From Rickettsiales bacterium (GTDB lineage: Bacteria; Pseudomonadota; Alphaproteobacteria; Rickettsiales; UBA998): 64,000 bases of DNA. The notes beneath the pieces are model-generated. The model was not told the origin of the DNA. It saw only the letters and a list, made by a program, of their open reading frames with translations, and ran no database searches. Position numbers and translations under genes: made by a program. The stretch lies in NCBI GenBank assembly GCA_024304995.1, contig JAMWZD010000002.1, positions 1 to 64,000 of the forward strand, given 5' to 3'. Below are positions 18,481-27,521 of the stretch, in pieces. Within the stretch, counting starts at the first letter, position 1, and each line of letters begins with the position of its first letter.

Positions 18481-20242
18481 AATGCTCCTGTGTGATATAG
18501 CTTAAAAATATAGCTCCATAGGGTTCTAACGTAATGTTATTGTCCTGAACAGTGATAGCTTCCTGATTGATACAGAATAGCTGAGCCTGTTGTATGTTGA
18601 TTGCATTATCCAGCATATAGGTCTGTTGCTTGCCTGAAATGTTGAACAGGCAATAAAGTGTCTGCTCTGCATAGCGCCGTTTAAATGCGAAAATATGCGC
18701 GTGCGCTGGCAGTGTCTCAAAGTCACCTGCGATCAACGCAGGTTGCGCAACGCGCCATTGCAGCAATGCACGCCAGTTATTCAACAGAGAGTCAGGCTCT
18801 TTGTTCTGCTGCTGCACTGAACGATCATGATGCATTCTGGGAATGGGAAGCCACGGTGTGTCATGTTCTGTAAAGCCGCAGTTTTTGGAGGTTTTATCCC
18901 ACGGCATTGGCGTACGCGAGCCGTCACGCCCTGGAAGTTTTGGAAATAATGCTTTTCCAAAAGGATCACGCAGTTTTTCAGGGGGGATGTCTTCTGGAAC
19001 ATTCGCTAAAGGCAATCCTAATTCGTCACCTTGATACAGGCAGAGTGCCCCTGGCAATGCAATCAGCAGCGCAGAAACCATTTTATAAAAATCATCATTA
19101 TAGGGCGTGCCGCGCTCATCCTTGCCAGTCCAGCGGCTGCGAAGCCGTTCATAATCATGATTGCCCACCATCCAGCATTGCCCGCCTTCGGGGAAATGCT
19201 TTTGGGTGCGTTGCAAGCGGTCGCGCAAATGCTCCGTGTCCAATGGTGCGTCCCATAATAGCGCACTATTATAAGCAAGATGCAGCCGATTATCACCTGA
19301 TACATATGCTCCTGAAAGGGCGATGGAGTCTTCACATAATGTCACTTCACCCAGTGTCACTGTGTCAGGGAATTCGTCCATTAATTCGCGTATCATGCTT
19401 AGCTTTTCAAGCGTTTCTTCGCGATTAAAACTATGGGTGAGTAATTGTGAAGCTAATGGATTATCTAATGATACGCCGTCTGGCTCTCCGTCGCTATCGC
19501 TTCGGGCGGGGTTGTCTCGCAATTCTTTGTCATGCACAAAGAAATTGACCGCATCTATGCGAAACCCGTCCACTCCCAATGCCAGCCAGAAACGCGCATG
19601 TGCAAGCACCGCATCAATAACTGCCTGATTGTGCCAGTTAAGATCTGGCTGGCAGGGCATGAAATTTGCCAGATAATATTGCTTTCTTGTCTCGTGCCAT
19701 ATCCATGCGGATTGACCAGTAAATGCAGATAACCAATTGTTAGGCGGGCTGCCATCAGGCGCGGCATCTGCCCAGACATACCAATCCGCTTTTTCTGATG
19801 TGGCACTTTCTGCGCTGTTTTGAAACCACGGATGCGTATCTGCAGTATGGCTCCATACCTGATCCAGAAGCACTTTTATGCCCATATTATGAGAGATTTT
19901 TAGCAGCCGTGTAAAAGCAGTTAAATCTCCCAGATTCGGGTCAATGTCATTTAACTTTGTAACATCATATCCTGCGTCTTCATCTTTTGATGGGTAAATC
20001 GGATTAAGCCAGATTGCCTCCACACCTAAAGAGCGTATATAAGGCAGTTTTTCAATAATGCCGTCAATATCACCAACGCCGTTGCCGCTACTATCTTTAA
20101 AGGTACGGGGAAAAATCTGGTATATGACGGCATGTTGCCACCATTTGCCACGCTGCACACTGGCATGAGCATCTGTCCATGTCCAGCAATGGCGGTTGAT
20201 GACAGGCTTGCGCCACCAAAGAGAGGATTGAGCAATGGTCAT
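18473..20242 (-). CDS. GH13 alpha-glucosidase with N-terminal extension (first gene of pair)
   Basis: This 589-residue paralogue of the downstream gene carries about 35 extra N-terminal residues rich in Trp before the barrel begins at HAVIYQIFPRTFKD. Catalytic motifs are DQVWSHTADTHPWF, DGFRIDAVNF (nucleophile Asp), VTLGEVTL (acid/base Glu) and VGNHDYERLRSRW. Tandem duplicates with overlapping ends suggest two related but distinct specificities. The neighbours (small acidic stress-like protein, desaturase, ChaB) suggest a use in storage or compatible sugar turnover under stress; this is inferred from context only. Confidence 0.88.
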   Translation of the reverse strand: MTIAQSSLWWRKPVINRHCWTWTDAHASVQRGKWWQHAVIYQIFPRTFKDSSGNGVGDIDGIIEKLPYIRSLGVEAIWLNPIYPSKDEDAGYDVTKLNDIDPNLGDLTAFTRLLKISHNMGIKVLLDQVWSHTADTHPWFQNSAESATSEKADWYVWADAAPDGSPPNNWLSAFTGQSAWIWHETRKQYYLANFMPCQPDLNWHNQAVIDAVLAHARFWLALGVDGFRIDAVNFFVHDKELRDNPARSDSDGEPDGVSLDNPLASQLLTHSFNREETLEKLSMIRELMDEFPDTVTLGEVTLCEDSIALSGAYVSGDNRLHLAYNSALLWDAPLDTEHLRDRLQRTQKHFPEGGQCWMVGNHDYERLRSRWTGKDERGTPYNDDFYKMVSALLIALPGALCLYQGDELGLPLANVPEDIPPEKLRDPFGKALFPKLPGRDGSRTPMPWDKTSKNCGFTEHDTPWLPIPRMHHDRSVQQQNKEPDSLLNNWRALLQWRVAQPALIAGDFETLPAHAHIFAFKRRYAEQTLYCLFNISGKQQTYMLDNAINIQQAQLFCINQEAITVQDNNITLEPYGAIFLSYITQEHYD

Positions 20243-20255
20243 GACAAAAATCTGA

Positions 20256-20510
20256 TTATCGCGCGAAATGCTCGGTGGTGACTTTCCTGTCGCTTATGGA
20301 GCGAAGCGCATGTTCAATAGCACGCAGCATTGCGCCGTCTTTCATGCTGTTATAATTGTGAGGTGGCATGTTTTCTTCTGTGGACTCCAGCAAACGGTTC
20401 ATGTCCTGCTTCCAGTCTGCCAGAAGCTCAATTTTTTCCTTTCTGCGCAGTGCATCATTATTTACAATCTCTTTGGGTGATGAAAACTCCGTGTAACTTT
20501 TATCGGTCAT
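20256..20510 (-). CDS. Small hydrophilic protein, unknown
   Basis: This 84-residue charged protein is predicted mostly helical (RRKEKIELLADWKQDMNRL, then ESTEENMP). It resembles small conserved alphaproteobacterial proteins that pair a K/R-rich helix with an EENM-type segment, but I cannot name the family. The start is well supported: AAGGAGGG lies 4 bases before the ATG. It is just upstream of the GH13 pair on the same strand and may be the first gene of that operon. Confidence 0.65.
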   Translation of the reverse strand: MTDKSYTEFSSPKEIVNNDALRRKEKIELLADWKQDMNRLLESTEENMPPHNYNSMKDGAMLRAIEHALRSISDRKVTTEHFAR

Positions 20511-20598
20511 AATTCCCTCCTTTGTTGTTGTTATTCAGGTGAGCAGAATTTACATCACGATGCTATTGGAACGAATTTACGCAGTTATAAAGATAGCG

Positions 20599-21513
20599 CT
20601 AAAATATATACCCCATCTGCACAAGTTTTGGTTCTTCTTTGTAAGATGCAATCGGTCCTTTAAATTGCTGGCAATAGGCACGCCAGAATGGCAGTGAAGG
20701 AGATGTCTTTTTTGCTGCTTCTGGCAGATGATACCAGGCAATATTTGCATGTTTATGGTGGGTCGCGTGATAATGCATATTCAGACTTAAATGACTTATG
20801 AATCTGGATGCAGCAACATCATATCCCGCCACACTATTATCGTCTGGTGTGCCATAATGATAAACATTATCCATGCTGGAAATAAGAAATGCGCGCCAGC
20901 CAATCAATATGATAAATGCCCAGATGAATGGAGCATAAGCGATGATGATCAGAGTGTAGAGTGCTGTCATCAGTAACACATCCTGTTGTATGCCGCGTCT
21001 TCGGTTGCGTTTGAAGAAAAAGCGGTTAGTGATGGTTTCCTTTTCTTCATCTCCTTTAGAAGAAAGACGAATAAATTTTTTCAGCATAAATTCGGGAAGT
21101 ACGGCGAAGGCGAATGACCCTACCACCTCAATAAGATATAAGCCAGCAAACAACGTGCCATAATATGCAGGAGCCTGCATCAGCCAGTTTGAGTTATGGT
21201 CATAATATTCATTTTCCCAATCACGATTATAGCGGTGATGCATCATATGTCCGTAACGCACAATCGCAAAGGCAGTGCCGAACTGAATGCTTAAGAAGCG
21301 CCCCAGACTATCGTTATATTGTGTGTCAGGATGCAGATTTTTGTGAATGGCTTCATGAATCATGCTCCATAAGGTGACGTTACTTAAACCGAGCGGCAGC
21401 AGCAACATCGCCCACCATGTGTTTTGCGGCAACAGCCACAATGGCACAGCGAGAAACTGAAAGAGATTGACCGCAGTTAAGGCGGCTATGATGATGTAAT
21501 TTAGATGTTGCAT
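20599..21513 (-). CDS. Membrane fatty acid desaturase
   Basis: This 304-residue integral membrane di-iron enzyme would place a double bond in acyl lipids or in a carotenoid-type substrate. The three histidine boxes are HEAIH (with HKNLH), HMMHH, and HATHH near the C terminus. Paired hydrophobic helices flank each box. It overlaps the stop codon of the upstream chaB by one base, so the two are coupled. Specificity cannot be read from sequence. Membrane fluidity adjustment is a sensible role next to stress-type genes. Confidence 0.85.
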   Translation of the reverse strand: MQHLNYIIIAALTAVNLFQFLAVPLWLLPQNTWWAMLLLPLGLSNVTLWSMIHEAIHKNLHPDTQYNDSLGRFLSIQFGTAFAIVRYGHMMHHRYNRDWENEYYDHNSNWLMQAPAYYGTLFAGLYLIEVVGSFAFAVLPEFMLKKFIRLSSKGDEEKETITNRFFFKRNRRRGIQQDVLLMTALYTLIIIAYAPFIWAFIILIGWRAFLISSMDNVYHYGTPDDNSVAGYDVAASRFISHLSLNMHYHATHHKHANIAWYHLPEAAKKTSPSLPFWRAYCQQFKGPIASYKEEPKLVQMGYIF

Positions 21514-21743
21514 TATTCATCCCTTTTCACCCACTTATCATCCTGTTTTTCATAAGATTGTTTCACTGCAGACCATGCAACGCGGTGCGACACTTCTTCT
21601 CTGTCAGCGTCTCCACGTCTGTCTTCGGGGCTGCTATATTGTTCCCACGCGCTATTGAATGCGGACTGGTAAATTTCCTGCGCATGTTCAGGCAGATTAT
21701 TTTTCACTCCGTCAGGGAGGTCTGTTATAGTATCATAAGGCAT
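21513..21743 (-). CDS. chaB: ChaB family protein
   Basis: This 76-residue small protein has the ChaB pattern: MPYDTITDLPDGVKNNLPEH, then AFNSAWEQY and VAWSAVKQSYEK. I prefer the ATG at 21743; the upstream TTG at 21758 has no ribosome site. ChaB was named from the E. coli cation transport locus, but its molecular role is not established. The gene is translationally coupled to the desaturase. Confidence 0.85.
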   Translation of the reverse strand: MPYDTITDLPDGVKNNLPEHAQEIYQSAFNSAWEQYSSPEDRRGDADREEVSHRVAWSAVKQSYEKQDDKWVKRDE

Positions 21744-21959
21744 TGCAAAATCACTCAATATTGCATTTAATTACAAACCGAGGACAGATTAAATTACTAT
21801 CGCTGAAGCGCTGGCAGGAATAAAAAAACAATAAAGGCAAGTCTTTCTAAATCTTAAAATGGTTTAAACGTGTGGTAATAAAAATGACATTTTCGTTATT
21901 TCCCATCTTGCAAATTAGAGTTACATGACTTACACCAAATGAAACTACAGAGAAATGCA

Positions 21960-24900
21960 ATGTCAGAAAATACGCAGTTTCTTGTTGGAATTGGTGCTTC
22001 TGCAGGCGGTTTGGTGGTTCTTAAAGAGCTGGTTAAGAACATCCCAAAAGATTCTGGTCTCGCCTACATTATCATTCAGCATCTGGATCCAACACATGAA
22101 AGTATGCTGAGCGAGTTGCTTGCAAAGCAGACCTCATTGCGGGTGTGTGAAGCAAAAGATGGCATGGCGATTGAGCCGAATAACGTGTATGTGATTCCGC
22201 CTGATAAATATCTCACGGTGAGTGATGATCATATCGTCCTAAGTCCGCCTAAACATGAGCGTGGGATGCGAAAGGCAATAGATCATCTGTTTCGCTCTAT
22301 GGCAGATGCATATGGTCCCTATTGTGCGGGGCTGGTGCTATCTGGCGCTGGAAGTGATGGAACGTCAGGGTTGCGTGCTATTAAAGCCGCTGGCGGTCTT
22401 GTGCTGGCGCAAAACCCTGAATCGGCGGAGCATGAAAGTATGCCGCAAAGCGCCATTGACGCAGGTTTTGTGGACAACGTGCTTGAAGCATCAGAGATGG
22501 CTGAAGCGATTGTGCAGTATGTCGAATATATCCGAGAGCATCCTAACGCATTTTCAAATTCTGAGGTAAACACATCGCAGATTGTGCCTGATAATCTGCA
22601 TGAGTTGGCGGCATTGCTTGAAACGTATGAGAGTTTTAATCTGCATCAATATAAACATGGAACGGTCAGCCGCCGTATCATACGCAGACTAAACCTTACA
22701 GGCACCCAGAATTACAAAACCTATCTGGAGTTATTGCGCACCAATGAGCAAGAACGCAAGCAGCTCACCAAAGATTTGCTGATCAATGTCACAGACTTTT
22801 TTCGTGACCCCGAAGCGTTTGAGCATCTGGAAAAAGATGTTATCGCACCGCTGTTTAAAGAGATAAAATCCGATAAGGACATACGAGTCTGGGTGGCAGG
22901 TTGCGCCACAGGGGAAGAGGCATATTCCATTGCCATATTGCTGCATGAGCATCTCCACAAAGCCCGCAAACGCAATGTCATCAAAATCTTTGCAACTGAC
23001 ATTGATGAAGATGCCATCAAAGCCGCGCGCAGCGGAATGTATCCTCTGAGCATTGTAGGCGAAGTGCCACAATCCTATCTGATGAAATATTTTAACAAGG
23101 TGAATAGTGAATATTACCAGATAAAACAGCATATTCGTGATGTGATTTCTTTTGCTACGCAAAATTTATCCTCTGATCCTCCATTTTCAAAGATGGATAT
23201 TATCAGCTGCCGTAATCTGCTGATATATCTGCGCCGTGAAGTGCAGCAAAAGGCAATGCGTTCCTTTTATTTTGCATTAAATGATAATGGGCATCTGTTT
23301 CTGGGCAGCTCGGAAACGCTGGGCGAACAGTCCGAAATGTTCAAAACCCTGTCAAAAAAATGGCGGATTTTCAAAAAGATTCCAGGGGTGAGCCAGCGTC
23401 ACGAATTGTTTAAACATCTGACCTCGGTCACAAAAACACCTGCCCGCAAGAAAAAGAAAGCCTCGGAACGCCCGCCTTCCAGAGCAGAACGATTGCAGCA
23501 GCTTATTTTGCAGACAGTTGTACCAGCCTGCGTGATTATTAATGATGAAGGCAATATCATCTATCGCTATGGTAATCTTAACCCGTACCTGATTATCCCC
23601 AGTGGTGAACCGCGTCATGATTTAGTGCAGATGATTCCTGCTTCCATGCGTTCACGGGTGCGCAGTTCCATTTTTAAGGCAAAAAAAGAAAAAGCCATTC
23701 TGCAATTTACCGCGCCACTTGACTCTCTGCCAGAGTCATCAGCGTGTAAAGTGTCCATATTTCCTGCCACAAATGATGTGATTGCACAGGAAGATGCAAT
23801 GGTGCTGACCTTTGAGACGGTAGTCTCAGAAACGACCTGTTCCAATGAGTCTGAGTCTAAGGAAGAAACGGATTACGTCCAGAAACTGGAACTGGAATTG
23901 TCTGAAGTTAAAGAGGAGCTGCAAAACACCATTGAAGAGCTGGAAACCAGTTCAGAAGAATTAAAAGCATCGCATGAAGAAACGCTTTCTTCCAATGAGG
24001 AATTGCAATCTTCCAATGAAGAGCTGGAAGCCAGCTCGGAAGAATTACGTTCCTTAAACGAAGAACTCAGCACCGTGAACTCACAGTTGAAAGAAAAGGT
24101 TGAAGCGTTACAGCGTGCCAATAATGATGTGGAAAATCTGGTCGCCAGTACGGATATTGCCACGGTATTTTTAGATAGCCATCTCAAAATTCAGCGCTAC
24201 ACCCCCGCTGCAGAAAAATTGCTGAAAATGGGACCGCGTGATCTGGACCGCCCTATAACCAGCCTGGGCAGAGAGTTAGTGGATGATACGCTAACGGAAG
24301 ATGCACGTTCAGTGCTGGATAATTTTAAAACCATCAGAAAGGAAGTGCAGGATTATCGAGGATATTGGTTTATACGGCAATTAACCCCATATCGCACAGA
24401 AGATCGCCGCATTAAAGGCGTGGTGATTACTTTTCAAGATATTCATGAATTAAAATGTTTAAAGGAGCGTGCAGAAAATCGTGAAAAGCAGCAGCAGACT
24501 GTGGCAAAGCTGGGAATGCGTGCATTGGATGATGTGCCTATGGATGAGATCATGCATCAGGCAGTGCGCCATATTGCCCATGTGATGGATGTGGATTACT
24601 GCAAGATTTTGGAATATCGCCGTGAAAAGAATGATTTGTTGCTGGTAGCAGGCACAGGCTGGCAGGAAGGACTGATTGGTAAAGCTATAGTCGAAAATGA
24701 TCGTAATTCTCAGGCAGGCTACACATTAAGCGTCAGCGAACCTGTGATAGTAGATGATCTGGAAACGGAAAAACGCTTCACCGCGCCACCACTTTTGAGA
24801 GATCACCATGTGACCAGTGGCATTAGTTGCCTGATCAATCATAGAATCTTACCTTACGGAATTCTTTCAATTCACTCCAAAAAGAAACGCATCTTCAATG

Positions 24901-25094
24901 AAGATGATACTAACTTTATGGTGTCTATGGCCAATCTGATTTCCAATGTGGTGCGTCACAAGGAATTTCAGCTTCAGCTTGAAGATGCAGAAAAATGCTT
25001 CCGCATTGCGCAGGATGCTGCCAATCTGGGCATGTATGACTGGAATATTGAGAAGGATGTCATCAAGTGGGATGAACGCATTCGGGAAATCTAG
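21960..25094 (+). CDS. CheB-CheR-GAF-PAS hybrid kinase, N-terminal part ending at an in-frame amber codon
   Basis: From the ATG at 21960, 1044 codons run to a TAG. The domains are: CheB (1-185; Ser14 in GASAGG, His41, Asp133 in GAGSDGT); CheR (about 205-470, VAGCATGEEAYS); a heptad coiled coil of SSNEEL units (about 645-725); a PAS domain (about 730-850); a GAF domain (about 855-1010, with VPMDEIMHQAVRHIA); and the first half of a PAS_3-type domain. The frame stops inside that PAS domain at REI-TAG-GIP and continues unbroken in the same frame to a histidine kinase and receiver. It is the paralogue of the gene at 11484-15896. Either a recent pseudogene, a true split protein, a read-through product or a sequencing error would explain it. 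Confidence 0.85.
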   Translation: MSENTQFLVGIGASAGGLVVLKELVKNIPKDSGLAYIIIQHLDPTHESMLSELLAKQTSLRVCEAKDGMAIEPNNVYVIPPDKYLTVSDDHIVLSPPKHERGMRKAIDHLFRSMADAYGPYCAGLVLSGAGSDGTSGLRAIKAAGGLVLAQNPESAEHESMPQSAIDAGFVDNVLEASEMAEAIVQYVEYIREHPNAFSNSEVNTSQIVPDNLHELAALLETYESFNLHQYKHGTVSRRIIRRLNLTGTQNYKTYLELLRTNEQERKQLTKDLLINVTDFFRDPEAFEHLEKDVIAPLFKEIKSDKDIRVWVAGCATGEEAYSIAILLHEHLHKARKRNVIKIFATDIDEDAIKAARSGMYPLSIVGEVPQSYLMKYFNKVNSEYYQIKQHIRDVISFATQNLSSDPPFSKMDIISCRNLLIYLRREVQQKAMRSFYFALNDNGHLFLGSSETLGEQSEMFKTLSKKWRIFKKIPGVSQRHELFKHLTSVTKTPARKKKKASERPPSRAERLQQLILQTVVPACVIINDEGNIIYRYGNLNPYLIIPSGEPRHDLVQMIPASMRSRVRSSIFKAKKEKAILQFTAPLDSLPESSACKVSIFPATNDVIAQEDAMVLTFETVVSETTCSNESESKEETDYVQKLELELSEVKEELQNTIEELETSSEELKASHEETLSSNEELQSSNEELEASSEELRSLNEELSTVNSQLKEKVEALQRANNDVENLVASTDIATVFLDSHLKIQRYTPAAEKLLKMGPRDLDRPITSLGRELVDDTLTEDARSVLDNFKTIRKEVQDYRGYWFIRQLTPYRTEDRRIKGVVITFQDIHELKCLKERAENREKQQQTVAKLGMRALDDVPMDEIMHQAVRHIAHVMDVDYCKILEYRREKNDLLLVAGTGWQEGLIGKAIVENDRNSQAGYTLSVSEPVIVDDLETEKRFTAPPLLRDHHVTSGISCLINHRILPYGILSIHSKKKRIFNEDDTNFMVSMANLISNVVRHKEFQLQLEDAEKCFRIAQDAANLGMYDWNIEKDVIKWDERIREI
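25092..25094 (+). other. In-frame TAG interrupting the hybrid kinase
   Basis: The codons around the stop read CGG GAA ATC TAG GGC ATT CCA. In PAS_3 domains this spot is usually an aromatic or hydrophobic residue (REI-F/W/Y-GIP). One base change (TGG, TAT, TAC or TTG) would restore a full-length protein of 1511 residues. No frameshift is present on either side. Confidence 0.9.
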
Positions 25095-25232
25095 GGCATT
25101 CCACTGGGAGAAGAAGTCACTTTTGAAACCTTTAAGAAAGGGCTTCATGAAGAGGATATTGAAAGCACGCAACACGCCGTTGATATTGCATTAGATTGTG
25201 AAAAGAAAGCGCATTATCATGCAGAATATCGC

Positions 25233-26495
25233 GTGATTCACCGCCAGACAAAAGAACAATGCTGGGTGTCTGCCACGGGGCGCGCTTTCTTCAAGGATGG
25301 TAAGCCGATTCGCCTTGTGGGCATGGTGATGGATATTAATGATCTTAAAGTTGCAGAAGAAAATGCATTGCAGGCGAGCAAGGCAAAATCTGAGTTTCTG
25401 GCAATGATGAGCCATGAAGTGCGCACACCGCTGAACGCGGTGATCGGCATCAGCAACATATTAACACAATTTGATGTTCCTGAAACTAAACGCAAAGAGA
25501 TGTATCATACGCTTTACAGCAGTTCAGACGCATTGCTGAACCTGATTAATGATATGCTGGATATATCAAAAATTGAGTCTGGCACATTTAAATTGCGGAA
25601 CGGCATATTCTCGCTTTACGAAGTGGTTCAGGATGTGGCGGAAATTGCCCGCATGAGGATGCAGGATAATGTGCAGTTTAATCTGAATGCTGAGCCAGTG
25701 AAGGAACTGAATTTTTACGGGGACAAGCAATCCGTCCGTCAGGTGATCATGAATCTGGCAACGAATGCCGCGAAATTCACGAAAAAAGGATATGTCTCTA
25801 TAGATGTCACCTTGCTGGATGAATATGAAGGTGTGGTCATTAAAATAGAAGATTCAGGAATTGGCATACCTGAACATCAACAGGAAAGCATCTTTGAAAA
25901 ATTCATACAGTCAGATTCCACCAGCTCGCGCGAATTTGAGGGCACAGGGTTAGGGCTGTCTATCGTAAAATCTCTGACGGAATTAATGGATGGAACTATT
26001 CAGCTTATCAGTGAAGCTGGGGTGGGGTCTACGTTCATTGTCACCATGCCGCTTCGTATCAATACAACAGATGAAGCGTTGATAGTCCCAAAGGATTTGC
26101 CCAAAGAGTTGGGAAAAGGCAAGCGTTTGCTGCTGGTGGAAGATCAGAAAGCGAATATTGTGGTTGCTGAAGCCTATCTCAGCAATATGGGATTTAGCGA
26201 TATTACCATCGCTGATAATGGCAAGCAGGCACTGGAATTACTGATGCAGGAACATGATTTTGATATTGTGCTGTTGGATATGCGTATGCCCAATCTGGAC
26301 GGATATGAAACATTAAAACGGTTGCGCAGTTATGAAGCAGATAATGATGCGCCTCCTGCAACTGTTATTTCACTCACTGCTGATGCAGGCACGCTTGATA
26401 AAGAAAAATGCCTGTCTTTGGGCGCGTCTGATTATCTCTCAAAACCATTTACGCCTGCTCGGCTTGCGGATATTTTGCAGCGATTTGTGTCCTGA
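25233..26495 (+). CDS. Histidine kinase-receiver part of the amber-split hybrid kinase
   Basis: In the same frame as the upstream part. The first possible start with useful length is GTG 25233 (420 residues), but no ribosome site precedes it, so independent translation is doubtful. It holds the last third of the PAS domain (HRQTKEQCWVSATGRAFF), HisKA with the phospho-His in MMSHEVRTPLNA (residue 1152 of the joined frame), a HATPase (GTGLGLSIVKSL) and a receiver (LLVEDQKANIVV; Asp in VLLDMRMPNLDGYE; switch Thr in SLTADA; Lys in SKPF). All kinase and receiver key residues are intact, which argues for a very recent or non-disabling stop. Confidence 0.8.
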   Translation: MIHRQTKEQCWVSATGRAFFKDGKPIRLVGMVMDINDLKVAEENALQASKAKSEFLAMMSHEVRTPLNAVIGISNILTQFDVPETKRKEMYHTLYSSSDALLNLINDMLDISKIESGTFKLRNGIFSLYEVVQDVAEIARMRMQDNVQFNLNAEPVKELNFYGDKQSVRQVIMNLATNAAKFTKKGYVSIDVTLLDEYEGVVIKIEDSGIGIPEHQQESIFEKFIQSDSTSSREFEGTGLGLSIVKSLTELMDGTIQLISEAGVGSTFIVTMPLRINTTDEALIVPKDLPKELGKGKRLLLVEDQKANIVVAEAYLSNMGFSDITIADNGKQALELLMQEHDFDIVLLDMRMPNLDGYETLKRLRSYEADNDAPPATVISLTADAGTLDKEKCLSLGASDYLSKPFTPARLADILQRFVS

Positions 26496-26505
26496 TAGCG
26501 CAGCA

Positions 26506-27489
26506 TTACTTAACCAGTGAGAGACGTGTTTCCAGTTCCATGCCAAGTGTGCTGAGCAATGCCATGTCCTTGTCTTTTTGTGGGTTGGATGTGGTCAGCA
26601 ATGTATCTCCAAAGAAGATGGAATTTGCGCCTGCAAAGAAACATAAGGCTTGCGTGCTGTCATCCATTGCTTCGCGTCCTGCGGAAAGGCGAACATAGGA
26701 GGTGGGCATCATGATGCGGGCGACGGCAATGGTGCGGACAAATTCCAGCGGTGGCAACGCGGCTTCGCCGTTCAGTGGTGTGCCATCCACCTGCACCAAC
26801 ATGTTGATGGGGACGGATTCAGGGTGCGCAGGCAATGTGGCAAGTTGGGTGAGCAGCCCCACGCGGTCTTCCCGTGTTTCTCCCATGCCGACAATGCCAC
26901 CGCAACAGGTGCTGAGTCCTGCATTGCGCACGGCTTCTAAAGTGTCTAGCCTGTCCTGATAGGAACGTGTGGTGATAATCTCAGAGTAGAATTCTTCGGA
27001 GGAATCGAGATTATGATTATAATAATCCAAGCCTGCATCTTTCAATTCCTGCGCTTGTTCTGCGTCTAACATACCCAGCGTCAGGCAGGTTTCTAACCCG
27101 AGCGATTTCACTTCGTGAATCATCGCAGCGACTTTGGGAATGTCTCGCTTTTTTGGGGAACGCCACGCAGCGCCCATGCAAAAACGGGTGGCGCCAGATT
27201 GCTTTGCCGCGCGTGCAGCTTCAATCACCGGCGCGGTGTCCATCAATTTTTCGGCTTTCACGGGTGTGTCAAAATGAGCGCTTTGCGGGCAATATTTGCA
27301 GTCTTCAGGGCAGCCGCCTGTTTTGATAGAAAGCAGCGTGCTTGCCTGAATTTCATTCGGGTTGAAATGTTGGCGATGCAGGGTTTGCGCTTCAAACAAT
27401 AAATCATTAAACGGCATGTTAAACAGCGCGTGCGCCTGCGCGCGTGTCCAGTCTGTGCGGATATGTGGTGTGTCTGTCATGCTGGTCAA
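26506..27489 (-). CDS. bioB: Biotin synthase
   Basis: This 327-residue radical SAM enzyme inserts sulfur into dethiobiotin to make biotin. It has the CxxxCxxC cluster motif CPEDCKYC, the second-cluster cysteines in [18 protein letters not shown] and [12 protein letters not shown], and the Arg ligand in VRLSAGR. The length is typical. It is divergent from bioF with a 32-base gap and convergent with the split kinase gene. Confidence 0.97.
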   Translation of the reverse strand: MTSMTDTPHIRTDWTRAQAHALFNMPFNDLLFEAQTLHRQHFNPNEIQASTLLSIKTGGCPEDCKYCPQSAHFDTPVKAEKLMDTAPVIEAARAAKQSGATRFCMGAAWRSPKKRDIPKVAAMIHEVKSLGLETCLTLGMLDAEQAQELKDAGLDYYNHNLDSSEEFYSEIITTRSYQDRLDTLEAVRNAGLSTCCGGIVGMGETREDRVGLLTQLATLPAHPESVPINMLVQVDGTPLNGEAALPPLEFVRTIAVARIMMPTSYVRLSAGREAMDDSTQALCFFAGANSIFFGDTLLTTSNPQKDKDMALLSTLGMELETRLSLVK

Positions 27490-27521
27490 TTTAGTCTGCT
27501 TGCGTTATAAAGGCAAGTATC

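Noticed and set aside
27490-27521. BirA or BioR operator in the bioB-bioF gap
   Set aside because: The 32-base gap contains TTATAA but no sequence that fits a BioR or BirA palindrome.
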